Positions 1-8,589 of a stretch of DNA of 64,000 nucleotides are shown here, one piece after another. A program made the position numbers and the translations under genes. The stretch's first letter is position 1. Every line of letters begins with the position of its first letter. Under the pieces are notes generated by a model, which saw only the letters and a list, made by a program, of their open reading frames with translations, was not told the origin of the DNA and ran no database searches. Source of the DNA: Methylobacter sp. (GTDB lineage Bacteria; Pseudomonadota; Gammaproteobacteria; Methylococcales; Methylomonadaceae); the NCBI GenBank assembly GCA_026399025.1, contig JAPLRU010000118.1, positions 32,927-96,926 of the forward strand. Reading direction: 5' to 3'.

Positions 1-128
1 AACCCGAAAGTATGATTTTTTCAAGTTTCATAGTACAGGTATGAATATCCCGGCAGTTGAATTAAAATAACCGGGTATTATTAACGATAATCCGCCGAGA
101 TTCGAACTTTTTCGCCTAAAGCGTTCAG

Positions 129-208
129 TCCCCCTCTTTGTAAAAGAGGGGTTAGGGGAGATTTGATTAGATAAATCCCCCCTCAATCCCCCTTTTACAA
201 AGGGGGAG
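129..208. repeat. 80-bp palindromic MITE-like repeat
   Basis: Two long arms, 129-164 and 173-208, are imperfect inverted copies of each other. Each arm has a small internal hairpin (CCCCTCTTTGTAAAAGAGGGG type) followed by a G-rich tail (GGTTAGGGGAGATTT). The pair is bracketed by a near-identical 17-18 bp direct repeat, ACTTTTT(C)GCCTAAAGCG, at 106-123 and 219-235, which may be a target duplication. It lies upstream of queF. The rest of positions 1-276 holds no gene that I can support. The architecture (hairpin plus G-rich tail, paired head to head) matches the repeats at 21525-21562/21922-21959 and at 52678. Confidence 0.75.
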
Positions 209-276
209 GTGATCGCTTACTTTTTGCCTAAAGCGCTTACTTTCGGTATATCCCCTCCTTTATATATAAGCTGAAA

Positions 277-666
277 ATGACAACACAACCAAGCAAAGAC
301 CTGGAAACTTTCGACAACCCGAAACCGGGCCGCGACTACACCATCCGCATCGACGTCCCCGAGTTCACCTGCCTGTGTCCGAAAACCGGCCAACCGGATT
401 TTGCCACTCTCCGAATCGAATACGTACCGGCAAAACTGTGCGTGGAACTTAAAGCGCTTAAGCTGTACATGTGGGCGTTCAGGGATCAAGGCGCATTCCA
501 TGAAGCCGTCACTAATGAAATTCTTGACGATCTGGTTAAAGTCACCGCACCCAATTTCATGCGCATCCGCGCTGAATTTAATGTGCGCGGCGGCATCTAC
601 ACCACCGTCGTTGTCGAACACAGAAATCCCGATTGGCGAGCGCCGGAACCGGTTCACTTGCCTTAA
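277..666 (+). CDS. queF: NADPH-dependent 7-cyano-7-deazaguanine reductase QueF (short form)
   Basis: It reduces preQ0 to preQ1 in the cytoplasm, the last step before queuosine precursor insertion into tRNA. The 129-residue protein is the unimodular, YkvM-like form. The active-site segment [11 protein letters not shown] starts near residue 33, with the thioimide-forming Cys34 and the general acid Asp41. The QueF motif [14 protein letters not shown] spans residues 57-70 and holds the NADPH-binding lysines. The start is ATG 277, the only sensible start. It is followed by a small FlhB-like gene (6 bp gap) and psd (4 bp overlap), so the three are probably co-transcribed. The family assignment is secure from the motifs. 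Confidence 0.95.
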   Translation: MTTQPSKDLETFDNPKPGRDYTIRIDVPEFTCLCPKTGQPDFATLRIEYVPAKLCVELKALKLYMWAFRDQGAFHEAVTNEILDDLVKVTAPNFMRIRAEFNVRGGIYTTVVVEHRNPDWRAPEPVHLP

Positions 667-672
667 GCCGTC

Positions 673-957
673 ATGGCCAAGACCTACTACACCTCGGACA
701 TTGCCGTTGCGCTAAAATACGACGGCAAAAACGCGCCCAAGGTGACCGCCAAAGGCTCGGGTCTTACTGCCGAACAAATCCTGCAAATCGCCGAAGCCCA
801 CGGCATACCGCTGCAAACCGAGCCGGAACTGGCCAGAATTCTGGCGCAAATTCCGTTAGGCGATGAAATCCCCAATGAACTTTATGTTGCCGTCGCAGAA
901 ATCATCGCCTTTGCGTATTACTTAAGCGGCAAAACACCCGACAATTACCGACCATGA
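673..957 (+). CDS. FlhB C-terminal-domain-like protein (EscU/YscU/FlhB cytoplasmic domain homologue)
   Basis: This 94-residue cytoplasmic protein resembles the stand-alone cytoplasmic domain of FlhB, the export-gate specificity switch. The hallmarks are VALKYDGKNAPKVTAKG near residues 12-28, then a helical segment ending in GIPLQTEPELARIL with the typical acidic/proline positions, and a final AEIIAFAYYL helix. The membrane part of FlhB is absent, and so is the autocleaved NPTH motif (the equivalent stretch is absent or lies before the start). Small FlhB-like proteins of this kind occur in many proteobacteria and their job is not well defined. The gene overlaps psd by the ATGA arrangement, so the two are translationally coupled. 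Confidence 0.8.
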   Translation: MAKTYYTSDIAVALKYDGKNAPKVTAKGSGLTAEQILQIAEAHGIPLQTEPELARILAQIPLGDEIPNELYVAVAEIIAFAYYLSGKTPDNYRP

Positions 958-1823
958 ATTTTAAACAAGCCCTAACTACTTTGCCCCAATACGTGCTGCC
1001 TCATCACGCGCTGTCGCAACTGATGAGCAAACTGACCCACTGCGAAAACAAAGCCTTTAAAAACCTGTTTATCAAGCAGATTATCAGGCATTACGGGGTC
1101 AACATGGATGAAGCATTGGAACAAGACATCAATGCCTACAAGAGCTTTAACCATTTTTTCACCCGCGAACTAAAACCCGGCGTTAGAGCGTTCAGCAGCG
1201 AAAGCAATGCGATTGTTTGCCCGGCCGACGGCGCAGTCAGCCAAGCCGGACATATTTCAGGCGGCCGAATCTTTCAAGCCAAAGGCAAAAGCTTTTCCGC
1301 GACCGACTTGCTGGGCGGCGATGCGGACCGCGCCGAACCGTTTAATGACGGTATCTTCACGACTATTTATCTGTCGCCGAAAGATTATCACCGTCTGCAC
1401 ATGCCGTTGACCGGCACTTTAACGGAAATGGTGCATATCCCCGGCCGCTTGTTCAGCGTGAATACCGCGACTACCAATTCCGTGCCGGGATTATTCGCCC
1501 GGAACGAGCGCGTCGCGGCGATATTCGACACTGAGATAGGACCGATGGCTTTGGTGCTGGTCGGTGCAATCTTCGTGTCCAGCGTAGAAACCGTCTGGCA
1601 TGGCGTGGTTACGCCGCCGAGCGTTAGTTCAGTGCAAAATTGGCGGTATGGCGATGATGCGCCTACCTTGAAAATCGGCGAGGAAATGGGCCGGTTTAAT
1701 ATGGGTTCTACGATTATTGTGTTGTTCGGCAAGGATAAGGCGCAGTGGGATGTCGGGTTTAAAGCGGAGAAGACGGTTAAGTTGGGGGAGTTGATTGGTC
1801 GGGTTATTGGTAACGCAACATAA
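954..1823 (+). CDS. psd: Phosphatidylserine decarboxylase proenzyme
   Basis: It converts phosphatidylserine to phosphatidylethanolamine at the inner membrane, and it self-cleaves to form a pyruvoyl group on the small subunit. The catalytic aspartate lies in CPADGAVSQAG near residue 92, and the YHRLHMPLTG histidines follow near residue 145. The self-cleavage site is near residue 254 and reads NMGSTIIVLF, that is MGST instead of the usual LGST. The conservative first residue should not block cleavage at Gly-Ser. Length (289 aa) is normal for the proteobacterial type I enzyme. Its start ATG overlaps the stop of the FlhB-like gene. Confidence 0.95.
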   Translation: MNFKQALTTLPQYVLPHHALSQLMSKLTHCENKAFKNLFIKQIIRHYGVNMDEALEQDINAYKSFNHFFTRELKPGVRAFSSESNAIVCPADGAVSQAGHISGGRIFQAKGKSFSATDLLGGDADRAEPFNDGIFTTIYLSPKDYHRLHMPLTGTLTEMVHIPGRLFSVNTATTNSVPGLFARNERVAAIFDTEIGPMALVLVGAIFVSSVETVWHGVVTPPSVSSVQNWRYGDDAPTLKIGEEMGRFNMGSTIIVLFGKDKAQWDVGFKAEKTVKLGELIGRVIGNAT

Positions 1824-1904
1824 CCTGCAGCATGATCTCTTACGCTATCATTCAATCGCTTATTATTTTTTTGAAAATAAATTCCAACACTCAAGGTATT
1901 TAGA

Positions 1905-2678
1905 TTGAATCCGATCTCGGCAACTGATTTGTACAACACAAACACTCACGCAAAAAATGTATTGATTACCGGCGCCGCCAAACGTATAGGTGCCGCTTGC
2001 GCGCGGCTGTTGCATGGCGAAGGCTGTAATGTTGTTATACATTACCGGTCTTCGGCGCTTGAAGCGCTACAGCTTGGTGATGAGCTGAATCAACAGCGGC
2101 CCAATTCGGCAAGGATCATACAGGCCGATTTGCTGAATATAGCCGAACTTGACGCGGTTGCTAAGGACGCTTGTGCTGTCTGGGGCGGGATAGATGTGTT
2201 GGTGAACAATGCCTCATCTTTTTATCCGACGGCTATGCCCGGTGTAACCGAACAACAATGGGATGAGTTATTGGGCGGCAATTTAAAAGCGCCGTTTTTT
2301 CTGGCGCAAGCGTTGGCGGAGACTTTAGCCGAAAACAACGGCTGTATAGTCAATATTGTCGACATTCACGCCGAACGCGGACTCAAAGATTATCCGGTGT
2401 ACAGCATCGCCAAAGCCGGACTGGCCGCCCTGACCAAAATTTTAGCCAAGGAATTGGGACCGGCGGTCAGGGTCAACGGCGTGGCGCCGGGGGCTATCCT
2501 CTGGCCCGATAACGACTTATCCGATTCGGCTAAGCTGGAGATACTGCAACGGGTGATGTTAAAACGGAGCGGCGATTCCGTCGATATTGCCAAGGCAGTG
2601 CTTTTTTTGATTAAAGATGCCGATTACATCACCGGCCAAATACTGACGGTGGATGGCGGGCGCAGCCTATTTTGCTGA
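1905..2678 (+). CDS. FolM-like pteridine reductase (short-chain dehydrogenase)
   Basis: This short-chain dehydrogenase/reductase has an N-terminal Rossmann motif (VLITGAAKRIGAACARLL, from about residue 19), then NNASSFYP near residue 105, the catalytic YSIAKAG (Tyr-x3-Lys) and a C-terminal TGQILTVDGG. The TGAAKRIG form with the Arg-Ile turn is typical of pteridine reductases rather than FabG. These reduce dihydrobiopterin or dihydrofolate with NADPH. No ATG fits, so the start is probably TTG 1905 (another TTG lies at 1929). The gene is convergent with folK, with their 3' ends overlapping by 12 bp, and folB follows on that strand. All three therefore form a pterin/folate neighbourhood, which supports the reductase assignment. 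Confidence 0.82.
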   Translation: MNPISATDLYNTNTHAKNVLITGAAKRIGAACARLLHGEGCNVVIHYRSSALEALQLGDELNQQRPNSARIIQADLLNIAELDAVAKDACAVWGGIDVLVNNASSFYPTAMPGVTEQQWDELLGGNLKAPFFLAQALAETLAENNGCIVNIVDIHAERGLKDYPVYSIAKAGLAALTKILAKELGPAVRVNGVAPGAILWPDNDLSDSAKLEILQRVMLKRSGDSVDIAKAVLFLIKDADYITGQILTVDGGRSLFC

Positions 2679-3167
2679 GGCCCAAGGCGGGTTGATGCGC
2701 TTTTGCCTAAGGTCGGTCTTGTCGAAGCGTTGCCAAAGCTCGGCATAGCTCAGCTGACTGACCGGATGCTTCAGGGTGGGCGCAATTTCCGCTAAAGGCT
2801 CCAGCACAAAAGCGTAATGTTCAATTTCATTCCGAGGTATTTGTAAACGGCCATCGTTGAAAATCAGATCGCCGTATAGAATCAGGTCTAGATCAAGCGT
2901 TCGCGCGGCGAATTTTCGGCTATCGCGGGTGCGGCCGTTATCCAGCTCAATTTGCCTGAGTTGCTTGGCAACCGCCTTCACTTCCAAATCGGAATCGAAG
3001 CCCACCACGAGATTGTAAAAAACATCGCCGATAAAGCCGACCGCTTCGGATTCGTAAATACTCGAAACCGTCAACTCGCCAAAAGCGTGCTCAAGCGCCC
3101 GTAGACTGGCAGAAATATGCTCATCTTTGTTGATATTGCTGCCGATGCTGATATAGCCCCTGGTCAC
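2667..3167 (-). CDS. folK: 6-hydroxymethyl-7,8-dihydropterin pyrophosphokinase
   Basis: It transfers pyrophosphate from ATP to 6-hydroxymethyl-dihydropterin, the step before dihydropteroate synthase in folate synthesis. The N-terminus YISIGSNI, the pterin-contacting YNLVVGF segment and the signature RKFAARTLDLDLILYGD are all present in order in 166 residues. The paired aspartates of DLDLILYGD bind the two magnesium ions. It is probably translated from the same transcript as the upstream folB, two bases away. The 3' end overlaps the convergent FolM-like gene. Confidence 0.94.
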   Translation of the reverse strand: MTRGYISIGSNINKDEHISASLRALEHAFGELTVSSIYESEAVGFIGDVFYNLVVGFDSDLEVKAVAKQLRQIELDNGRTRDSRKFAARTLDLDLILYGDLIFNDGRLQIPRNEIEHYAFVLEPLAEIAPTLKHPVSQLSYAELWQRFDKTDLRQKRINPPWASAK

Positions 3168-3169
3168 GA

Positions 3170-3523
3170 TTAGCGCGCTCCCCGCTCAATGATAATGCCG
3201 ACGTCGCTGGCGCCGCTGATCGCGCCTTTTTTATTCAGGGTTATTTTTACCCACGACACATTAAATTCATTGCGGATAATATCGGCGATTTCCGAAATTA
3301 ACTTTTCGACCAAATAAAATTGGCTGCCTTCGACAAAAGAAATAATGCGGTGAGAAACCGTTTTGTAATCAAGCGCGTATTGAATGTCGTCGGTTTCGGC
3401 GGCTTTTTGAATATCGAAAGCCATCTCAATATCAAGGATAACGGTCTGCTTGGTGACTCTTTCCCAGTCGTAAATGCCGATGATAGTTTGAATTTCCAGG
3501 CCGCCTAAAAATATGATGTCCAT
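3170..3523 (-). CDS. folB: Dihydroneopterin aldolase (FolB)
   Basis: This 117-residue T-fold enzyme acts in folate synthesis. It converts dihydroneopterin to 6-hydroxymethyl-dihydropterin, the substrate of the adjacent FolK. The characteristic segments are GLEIQTIIGIYDWER near residue 8 (with the pterin-pocket glutamate/tyrosine region), ALDYKTVSHRI near residue 50, the substrate-binding FYLVEKLISEIADII, and the C-terminal VKITLNKKGAISGASDVG. It is the first gene of a two-gene minus-strand unit with folK. The 146 bp upstream (3524-3669), shared with plsY, contain a small hairpin at 3593-3608. Confidence 0.93.
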   Translation of the reverse strand: MDIIFLGGLEIQTIIGIYDWERVTKQTVILDIEMAFDIQKAAETDDIQYALDYKTVSHRIISFVEGSQFYLVEKLISEIADIIRNEFNVSWVKITLNKKGAISGASDVGIIIERGAR

Positions 3524-3669
3524 TTTAATTTCCGGTTATGATGCGTGTTTTTTAAAAGTCGCTCGGCAAGTTGCTCCTGCATTGCTCTACCTCCTGCATC
3601 CATGCAGGCGTAAGTATCAGGGAAAGCCCCGATGCTTACAAGTTCAAAATAACAAAATAAGGTTACGCA

Positions 3670-4239
3670 ATGGTTGAATGGTTGTTTGTTCCGGCTGCCT
3701 ATTTAATAGGCTCTATTTCCAGTGCCATCATTATCTGCCGCTTGATGGGTCTGCCGGATCCGCGCGGACAGGGTTCGGGCAATCCGGGAGCGACCAATGT
3801 GATGCGTATCGGCGGAAAAAAAGCGGCGGCGATTACCCTGCTGGGCGATATGTTAAAAGGTTTAATACCGGTCTATGCGGCAAATACGCTGGGACTGCCG
3901 GTCGAGTTAGTGGCAATGACCGGATTAGCGGCGTTCATGGGCCATCTCTATCCGGTATTTTTCGGCTTTAAAGGCGGCAAGGGCGTTGCAACATCGGTCG
4001 GCGTGTTGCTGGGTTTTTTCTGGGCTTTGGGCCTTGCGTTCATGGCCACATGGTATTTGATTTATAAGTTGGGCAAGATTTCATCCTTGTCGGCATTAGT
4101 CGCTTCAACCTTGTCGCCGATTTTTGCCTGGTTTTTACTTGGCGATAAGGCTATTGTTGCCGCGTCCTTAGTAATGATGACTTTGTTGTTATGGCGGCAT
4201 AAAAGCAATATTCAGCGATTGCTGGCCGGCGAAGAGTAA
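3670..4239 (+). CDS. plsY: Glycerol-3-phosphate acyltransferase PlsY
   Basis: This integral membrane enzyme transfers the acyl group from acyl-phosphate to glycerol-3-phosphate, the first step of phospholipid synthesis. The 189-residue protein has the expected five hydrophobic spans. The three conserved motifs appear in order: the serine motif YLIGSISSAI near residue 12, the glycine motif RGQGSGNPGATNVMR near residue 33, and the FGFKGGKGVATSVGV loop near residue 98. It starts at ATG 3670. It is divergent from folB and convergent with dcd, with a palindromic repeat between the two stop codons. Confidence 0.96.
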   Translation: MVEWLFVPAAYLIGSISSAIIICRLMGLPDPRGQGSGNPGATNVMRIGGKKAAAITLLGDMLKGLIPVYAANTLGLPVELVAMTGLAAFMGHLYPVFFGFKGGKGVATSVGVLLGFFWALGLAFMATWYLIYKLGKISSLSALVASTLSPIFAWFLLGDKAIVAASLVMMTLLLWRHKSNIQRLLAGEE

Positions 4240-4274
4240 AGTTCATCATTCAGTACCTCTGTAAAAGCACAAAA

Positions 4275-4313
4275 CCACGAAGACGCGAAGAAAACTTCAT
4301 GTCTTCGTGGTGA
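4275..4313. repeat. CCACGAAG-type inverted repeat between convergent genes
   Basis: The arms CCACGAAGACGCGAAG (4275-4290) and CTTCATGTCTTCGTGGTGA (4295-4313) form a hairpin with a loop of about four bases. It sits exactly between the convergent stops of plsY and dcd. It may act as a bidirectional terminator or be a mobile palindrome. Related copies are at 5022-5091, 14886-15095 and 42581-42627. Confidence 0.75.
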
Positions 4314-4330
4314 ATGATTAAAACTACCGC

Positions 4331-4897
4331 TTATGCTTTCGGCAAAGTGACGCCTATTTGTCCCTGATATTTACCGCCCCGGTCTTTGTAAGAGGTTTCG
4401 CAAACTTCGTCGCCACCGAAAAACAGCATTTGCGCGACGCCTTCATTGGCATAAATTTTTGCCGGCAGCGTGGTGGTATTGGAAAACTCCAATGTCACAT
4501 GGCCTTCCCATTCAGGTTCTAAAGGCGTTACATTCACAATAATGCCGCAACGCGCATAAGTTGATTTTCCGAGGCAAATCGTCAATACGTCGCGGGGAAT
4601 ACGAAAGTATTCAACGGTTCTGGCTAAGGCGAATGAGTTTGGCGGAATAATACAGATGTCGGATTTAACATCGACAAAGCTGTTGGAATCGAAGTCTTTC
4701 GGATCGACGATAGCGGAATTGATATTGGTAAAAATCTTGAATTCGTCCGAACACCGGACATCGTAGCCGTAACTGGAGGTGCCGTAAGAAATAACCCGGC
4801 CGTGTTCCGAATCCCTGACCTGCCCGCTTTCAAACGGTTCGATCATGCCTTGTTGTTCCGCCATGCGACGTATCCACTTGTCCGACTTAATGCTCAT
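4331..4897 (-). CDS. dcd: dCTP deaminase
   Basis: It deaminates dCTP to dUTP, feeding thymidylate synthesis. The trimeric beta-barrel protein shows [16 protein letters not shown] near residues 39-54, the catalytic region [30 protein letters not shown] near residues 110-139 (split here as [12 protein letters not shown] and [16 protein letters not shown]; the glutamate of the second part is the catalytic base), and the C-terminal YQGQ nucleotide-binding lid. Its 188 aa is the normal length of the monofunctional enzyme. It lies downstream of apbC on the same strand, with a palindromic repeat between them. Confidence 0.96.
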   Translation of the reverse strand: MSIKSDKWIRRMAEQQGMIEPFESGQVRDSEHGRVISYGTSSYGYDVRCSDEFKIFTNINSAIVDPKDFDSNSFVDVKSDICIIPPNSFALARTVEYFRIPRDVLTICLGKSTYARCGIIVNVTPLEPEWEGHVTLEFSNTTTLPAKIYANEGVAQMLFFGGDEVCETSYKDRGGKYQGQIGVTLPKA

Positions 4898-5021
4898 GAA
4901 ATATTGCTATCCGGTTGGTTTAAAAAACCGGATTTTAACACAGAAGTTCATAACTTCTTATTCCGGCAAGCGCGGGAATGAGACGGAAAAGAAGGGTAAG
5001 CGGATGATTAAAGGTTGTTTA

Positions 5022-5091
5022 TTCACCACGAAGACACGAAGGGTACAAAGTCTTATATTTTTCTTCGTGCTCTTCGTGTCTTCGTGGTGAA
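5022..5091. repeat. CCACGAAG-type inverted repeat, 20-bp arms
   Basis: The left arm TTCACCACGAAGACACGAAG (5022-5041) and the right arm CTTCGTGTCTTCGTGGTGAA (5072-5091) are perfect inverted copies. They surround about 30 AT-rich bases. The element lies between the stop of apbC and the start of dcd. It belongs to the same family as 4275-4313 but has a longer centre. Confidence 0.85.
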
Positions 5092-5100
5092 CAATTTTAA

Positions 5101-6192
5101 TTACGTGTTCTGCACGACGATCTTCGGAAATTTTGTAGTGAAATCCTTAGCCTTCAACGCCAGTCTGGCCGCCGTTTTGCGGGCGATTTGCTTGTAAATC
5201 TGCGCAGGCCGTCCATCCGGATCGGCAACGACCGTCGGATTGCCGGAATCCGCGAATTTCCGAATATTAATATCCAAAGGCAAGGAACCCAAAAACTCAA
5301 TCCGATTGCGCTCGGCCATCGCCAGCCCGCCGCCTTCGCCGAAAATGGCTTCTTCATGACCGCAATTGCTGCAAATATGGATGCTCATGTTTTCCACCAA
5401 GCCCAATACCGGCACATTCACTTTCTCGAACATACCCAAGCCGCGTTGCGCATCGATCAGAGCAATATCCTGCGGCGTGGTCACGATAATCGCGCCGCTA
5501 ACCGGAATCTGCTGAGATAGGGTTAACTGAATATCGCCGGTGCCCGGCGGTAAATCGATCACCAGATAATCCAGATTGTCCCAATTGGTGTCTTTAAGCA
5601 ATTGCTGCAACGCCGTGGTGACCATCGGACCGCGCCAGATCATGGCTTGGTCGGCTTCCACCAGATAACCGATAGAATTGGTTTGCACGCCGTAAGCGAT
5701 TTTAGGCAGCATGGTTTTATTGTCTTTACTTTCCGGGAGGCCCGAAAGCCCCAGCATCGTCGGAATGCTGGGGCCGTAAATATCCGCATCCAGAATGCCG
5801 ACATTAGCGCCTTCAGCAGCCAGCGCCAACGCCAAATTAACCGCCGTGGTGGATTTGCCGACGCCGCCTTTGCCGGACGCCACCGCAATAATATTTTTCA
5901 CATTGGGTAGCGGTTTTAATGCCTGCTGTACGGCATGGGAAAGGATTTTTACACCGACTTCAACGCTGACATTGCCAATGCCGTCCAAAGCGCTCAGATG
6001 TTGTTCAACCGCCGCTTTAAGTTCCGGCAGATAGCTTTTGGCAGGATAACCCAGCTCCAGTTTAACGCTGACGTTGGCGCCGTCTATTACGATGGCTTTA
6101 ACCGATTTTGCGGAAACCAGATCGGTTCCGTGATTGGGGTCGATAAATGTTTGCAGAAGGTTTTCTATATCGGTTTTGTCGATGCTCGCCAT
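5101..6192 (-). CDS. apbC: Iron-sulfur cluster carrier protein ApbC (Mrp/NBP35 family)
   Basis: This cytoplasmic P-loop ATPase carries and delivers [4Fe-4S] clusters. An N-terminal MIP18/DUF59-like domain (about residues 1-90) precedes the deviant Walker A VASGKGGVGKST near residue 105, with the signature lysine. Next come the DADIYGPSIP switch, the DYLVIDLPPGTGD Walker B and the cluster-binding CxxC in HICSNCGHEE near residue 275. The length of about 363 aa fits E. coli Mrp. ATG 6192 has a GAGGGAG ribosome-binding site at good spacing, and ATG 6198 is an alternative two codons earlier. It is transcribed divergently from metG. Confidence 0.94.
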   Translation of the reverse strand: MASIDKTDIENLLQTFIDPNHGTDLVSAKSVKAIVIDGANVSVKLELGYPAKSYLPELKAAVEQHLSALDGIGNVSVEVGVKILSHAVQQALKPLPNVKNIIAVASGKGGVGKSTTAVNLALALAAEGANVGILDADIYGPSIPTMLGLSGLPESKDNKTMLPKIAYGVQTNSIGYLVEADQAMIWRGPMVTTALQQLLKDTNWDNLDYLVIDLPPGTGDIQLTLSQQIPVSGAIIVTTPQDIALIDAQRGLGMFEKVNVPVLGLVENMSIHICSNCGHEEAIFGEGGGLAMAERNRIEFLGSLPLDINIRKFADSGNPTVVADPDGRPAQIYKQIARKTAARLALKAKDFTTKFPKIVVQNT

Positions 6193-6381
6193 GCTCATGC
6201 TCCCTCGTTGTGAATAAAATGCGCTTGATCAATAACCAAGCATAAAGCTCAAGATATGGACTATTTTACCGATTTAAACCTTAGTATGCACTTATTAGCG
6301 GGTCGAAAATCACAGACCGTATTTATTTTATGCCATAATACAAGGCCGATTTTGCCTTCGAATTGATTGAACTTTTAGCTT

Positions 6382-7617
6382 ATGCCAAATAGAAAAATTC
6401 TTGTCACCAGCGCCCTACCCTATGCTAACGGCCCTATTCATCTCGGTCATTTGGTTGAATACATTCAAACCGATATTTGGGTGCGTTTTCAAAAACAACG
6501 CGGCAATCTTTGCTATTACGTTTGCGCGGACGACACCCACGGCACCCCGATCATGCTCCGGGCGGATCGCGAAGGCATCACGCCGGAACAGCTTATCGCC
6601 CAAGTAGCGAAAGAACATTTGGCCGATTTTATCGAATTCGGCGTGGCCTTCGATAATTACCACAGCACCCATTCCGAAGAAAATAGAGCCTATTCGGAAC
6701 TGATCTACGAACGTTTACGCGATGCCGGGCATATCAGTTCGCGCAGCATTACCCAGGCCTTCGATCCGGTTAAGAACATGTTTTTATCCGACCGCTTCAT
6801 TAAAGGCGAGTGCCCTAAATGCGGCGCGGCCGATCAATACGGCGACGGCTGCGAAGTGTGCGGTACAACCTATGCGCCGACCGAGCTGAAAAACGCGGTT
6901 TCGGCGATTTCAGGCGCGAAACCCGTCGCCAAAGACTCGGTCCATTATTTTTTCGATTTGGCTAATTTTAGCGACATGCTGCGCGAATGGACCAACGCAG
7001 GTCACTTGCAAGCCGAGGTCAGCAACAAACTGGCCGAATGGCTGGACGGCGGTTTGCAGCAATGGGACATCAGCCGCGATGCGCCTTATTTCGGTTTTGA
7101 AATTCCCGATGCGCCCGGCAAATATTTTTATGTTTGGCTGGATGCGCCGATCGGTTACATGGCCAGTTTTAAAAATCTCTGCGATAAGCAGGGTTTGGAT
7201 TTTAATGAATTCTGGTCTAAAAACAGCAACGCCGAGTTGTATCATTTTATCGGCAAAGACATCATTTATTTCCACGCCCTGTTCTGGCCTGCGATGCTTA
7301 GCGGTGCGCATTTTCGGACGCCCAGCGCGATTTTCGCCCACGGTTTTTTAACCGTAAACGGCGAAAAAATGTCCAAATCCCGCGGCACCTTTATTAAAGC
7401 CCGAACCTATCTGGATCACTTAAACCCCGAATATTTACGCTATTATTTTGCCGCCAAGCTCAGCGCCGGGGTGGATGATATCGATTTGAATTTTGACGAT
7501 TTCAGCCAACGGGTTAATTCCGACTTGGTCGGCAAAGTGGTCAACATCGCCAGCCGATGCAGCGGCTTTATCGCCAAACGCTTTGCTAACAAGCTGTCCG
7601 AACAGTGTTCGGAGTAG
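6382..7617 (+). CDS. metG: Methionyl-tRNA synthetase, catalytic part, ended by an in-frame TAG
   Basis: This reading frame encodes the class I catalytic domain that joins methionine to tRNA-Met. It has the HLGH (HIGH-type) signature at residues 20-23, a zinc knuckle with Cys144, Cys147, Cys157 and Cys160, and the KMSKS loop near residue 330. At codon 412 (7615-7617) the frame meets TAG, early in the anticodon-binding helical bundle. The same frame then continues without gap to 8400 with the rest of MetRS. Compared with E. coli MetRS from memory, the segment from RF to REFG has 36 positions in both if TAG is counted as one residue. The stop therefore looks like a single substitution, not a natural gene boundary. 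The product alone would lack the anticodon-recognition domain. Confidence 0.9.
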   Translation: MPNRKILVTSALPYANGPIHLGHLVEYIQTDIWVRFQKQRGNLCYYVCADDTHGTPIMLRADREGITPEQLIAQVAKEHLADFIEFGVAFDNYHSTHSEENRAYSELIYERLRDAGHISSRSITQAFDPVKNMFLSDRFIKGECPKCGAADQYGDGCEVCGTTYAPTELKNAVSAISGAKPVAKDSVHYFFDLANFSDMLREWTNAGHLQAEVSNKLAEWLDGGLQQWDISRDAPYFGFEIPDAPGKYFYVWLDAPIGYMASFKNLCDKQGLDFNEFWSKNSNAELYHFIGKDIIYFHALFWPAMLSGAHFRTPSAIFAHGFLTVNGEKMSKSRGTFIKARTYLDHLNPEYLRYYFAAKLSAGVDDIDLNFDDFSQRVNSDLVGKVVNIASRCSGFIAKRFANKLSEQCSE

Positions 7618-7635
7618 GCTTTATTTCATGAATTC

Positions 7636-8400
7636 GTGAGCGCCAACACGCACATTGCCGAACTTTACGAAACCCGCGAATTCGGCAAAGCCATGCGTGA
7701 AATCATGGCGCTGGCCGATAAAGCCAACCAATATATCGATGAGCTTAAGCCCTGGCTGATCGCCAAGGAAGAAGGCAAAGATACCGAACTGCACGAAGTA
7801 TGCACTATGGGTCTCAACTTGTTTTGCCTGCTGGCTGCTTATTTGAAGCCGGTGCTTCCTGTCTTGGCCGAGAACGCGGAAAGCTTTTTAAACATCGAAG
7901 CGCAGGCTTGGCCGGCTCACGCCAAACCTTTGCTGGACCATGTTATTAATGACTTCAAGCCGTTAATGACGCGGGTTGAAGCCGATAAAATCGAAGCGAT
8001 TGTAGCGGCGTCCAAAGAAAACCTGGAAAAAACCGCCGAACCTGTACAAACCAAAAAATGCGAGCCGATTGCCGAAACCATCGAATTTGATGATTTCGCC
8101 AAGCTGGATTTGCGTATCGCCCGCATCATCAAGGCCGATCATGTCGAAGGCGCGGATAAGCTATTACAGCTGACCGTAGATATCGGCGACGAAACCCGCA
8201 ACATATTTGCCGGGATTAAATCCGCCTACAGCCCGGAAGATCTGGAAGGAAAATTAACCCTGGTTATCGCCAATCTTGCCCCACGGAAAATGCGTTTCGG
8301 CTTGTCCGAAGGCATGGTGCTAGCCGCAGGTCCGGGCGGCAAGGATATTTGGATATTGAGTCCCGATCAAGGGGCGCAGCCGGGGATGCGGGTTAAGTAG
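7636..8400 (+). CDS. metG: Methionyl-tRNA synthetase, anticodon-binding and C-terminal tRNA-binding part
   Basis: This is the downstream half of the interrupted metG, in the same frame as the first half. It holds the anticodon-binding helical bundle ([18 protein letters not shown] near residue 14, [12 protein letters not shown]) and the C-terminal dimerising EMAP/OB-fold domain. The latter has [14 protein letters not shown] near residue 152 and [15 protein letters not shown] near residue 213. The only start available in frame is GTG 7636. The closest GGAG is at 7611-7614, too far away (21 bases) to be a good ribosome-binding site. Translation would need readthrough of TAG 7615 or reinitiation 18 bases after it. 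The two halves together would give 672 codons, the normal full length (E. coli 677). Confidence 0.85.
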   Translation: MSANTHIAELYETREFGKAMREIMALADKANQYIDELKPWLIAKEEGKDTELHEVCTMGLNLFCLLAAYLKPVLPVLAENAESFLNIEAQAWPAHAKPLLDHVINDFKPLMTRVEADKIEAIVAASKENLEKTAEPVQTKKCEPIAETIEFDDFAKLDLRIARIIKADHVEGADKLLQLTVDIGDETRNIFAGIKSAYSPEDLEGKLTLVIANLAPRKMRFGLSEGMVLAAGPGGKDIWILSPDQGAQPGMRVK

Positions 8401-8440
8401 GCTTGGCATTGCTGCCATGCCCCGCTGTCATCGCCATTAT

Positions 8441-8524
8441 TGTAGGAGCGGGCCATGCCCGCGATGATGGCGCTGCAACTCCGCAATCGCTGTTCAAATA
8501 TCGCAGGCCTAGCCCGCTTCTACC
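8441..8524. repeat. REP-like GTAGGAGCGGG intergenic repeat pair
   Basis: TGTAGGAGCGGGCCATGCCCGCGAT (first half TGTAGGAGCGGG, second half CCATGCCCGCGAT) starts at 8441. An inverted relative, AGGCCTAGCCCGCTTCTACC, ends at 8524. The short GC-rich hairpin GCGGGCCATGCCCGC with a GTAG head is the classic layout of REP sequences seen in pseudomonads. It lies between metG and the RnfB-like gene. Confidence 0.6.
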
Positions 8525-8589
8525 GACACCATTGAGCCTACATCAGATGATCATTAACTTGCCGAATCGGTAAGACCTATATCCAAGAC

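Noticed and set aside
217-657. Open frame on the minus strand opposite queF
   Set aside because: queF is convincingly coding on the plus strand. The frame opposite is a codon-bias shadow without a family or ribosome-binding site.
1388-1945. Minus-strand open frame of 185 codons opposite psd
   Set aside because: It overlaps the psd active-site region and shows no protein family. It is a shadow of psd.
7615-7617. Reassignment of TAG to an amino acid across the genome (for example pyrrolysine)
   Set aside because: Several genes here end in TAG at natural C-termini (18214-18216, 21917-21919, 8398-8400, 51274-51276), so TAG works as a stop.
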